NCBI RefSeq assembly: GCF_963924675.1
Contig: NW_027077440.1
Coordinates: 1,846,501-1,910,500, forward strand
Length of the DNA stretch: 64,000 nt
Source of the DNA: Phocoena phocoena
Taxonomy: Eukaryota > Chordata > Mammalia > Artiodactyla > Phocoenidae
Direction of reading: 5' to 3'
Numbering within the stretch: position 1 is the first letter of the stretch; every line of letters begins with the position of its first letter. The position numbers and the translations under genes are program-made. The notes below the pieces were generated by a model. That model worked only from the letters and a program-made list of their open reading frames with translations. It made no database searches and was not told the origin of the DNA. Positions 63,682-64,000 of this stretch are shown piece by piece.

Positions 63682-64000
63682 CCATGGTGTATTACCTCAC
63701 ACCTATTAGAATGGGCATCATCAGAAAATCTACAAACAACAAATGCTGGAAACGGTGTGGAGATAAGGAATCCTCTTCCACTATTGTTGGGAACGTAAAT
63801 TGATACAGTCACTGTGGAGAACATTATGGAGTTTCTTATAAAACTAAGAATAGAATTACCATATGATACAGCAATCCCTCTACTGGGCATATACCCAGAC
63901 AAAACCATAAATCAAAAAGAGACATTCACCACAATGTTCATTGCATCACTATTTACACTATCCAGGAAATGGAAGCAACCTAAATGCCCACAGACAGACG
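63682..64000 (+). mobile_element. 5'-truncated sense L1, copy B (cut by window edge)
   Basis: Same element and same left junction as 20764-21445. Only the first ~320 bp are in the window. Confidence 0.88.

Larger units (their letters stand above)
22223..64000 (+). repeat. Composite macro-repeat, copy B (partial, at least 41.8 kb)
   Basis: Second tandem copy of the macro-repeat, cut by the right window edge inside the second L1. It has the same order as copy A but is about 20.7 kb longer over the shared span. The excess is ten extra ~1,747-bp satellite monomers, one 228-bp SINE insertion with its duplication, and about 3.0 kb of extra 592-bp repeat. Point differences from copy A and the unequal array sizes argue against a simple assembly duplication of one locus. 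Confidence 0.92.

Overview
This window is heterochromatic mammalian DNA, almost certainly from a whale or dolphin relative. Three things say so: (i) a tandem satellite with a period of about 1,747 bp, half of it a 3' fragment of a LINE-1 element, which fits the 'common cetacean satellite' by size and L1 content; (ii) a complete tRNA-derived CHR-type SINE, the family typical of cetaceans; (iii) L1 3' ends of cetartiodactyl type. No intact protein-coding gene, tRNA, rRNA or CRISPR array is supported. The many short open frames recur once per satellite unit, and neither unit length (1,747 or 592) is a multiple of three.

The window holds two tandem copies of one composite macro-repeat. Copy A is 1-22222. 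Copy B starts at 22223 and runs off the right edge. Each copy has the same order: a GC-rich unidentified head (about 0.8 kb); a decayed class I (gammaretrovirus-like) pol remnant with an LTR-like segment; an L1 3' fragment; an array of ~1,747-bp satellite monomers; a 5'-truncated antisense L1 inside the last monomer; a GC-rich array of a 592-bp repeat; one more partial, diverged satellite monomer; a second 5'-truncated sense L1; then GC-rich unidentified DNA leading into the next head.

The copies are near-identical in head, array edges and tail but differ in array length. The satellite array has 8 monomers in A (3611-17292) and 18 in B (25834-57197), a difference of ten whole monomers plus one SINE insertion. 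The 592-bp array spans 2.35 kb in A (17293-19641) and 5.36 kb in B (57198-62558), a difference of five units plus one short internal duplication.

The most striking element is a palindrome of 72 bp with no spacer, once per satellite monomer. It is perfect in six monomers and near-perfect in most others. In one monomer (52764-52835) the arms carry paired substitutions that keep the palindrome perfect. The satellite also breaks off inside the left arm of this palindrome where it joins the 592-bp repeat. Family names are from memory and were not searched; repeat periods, junctions, target-site duplications and palindromes were read directly from the sequence.
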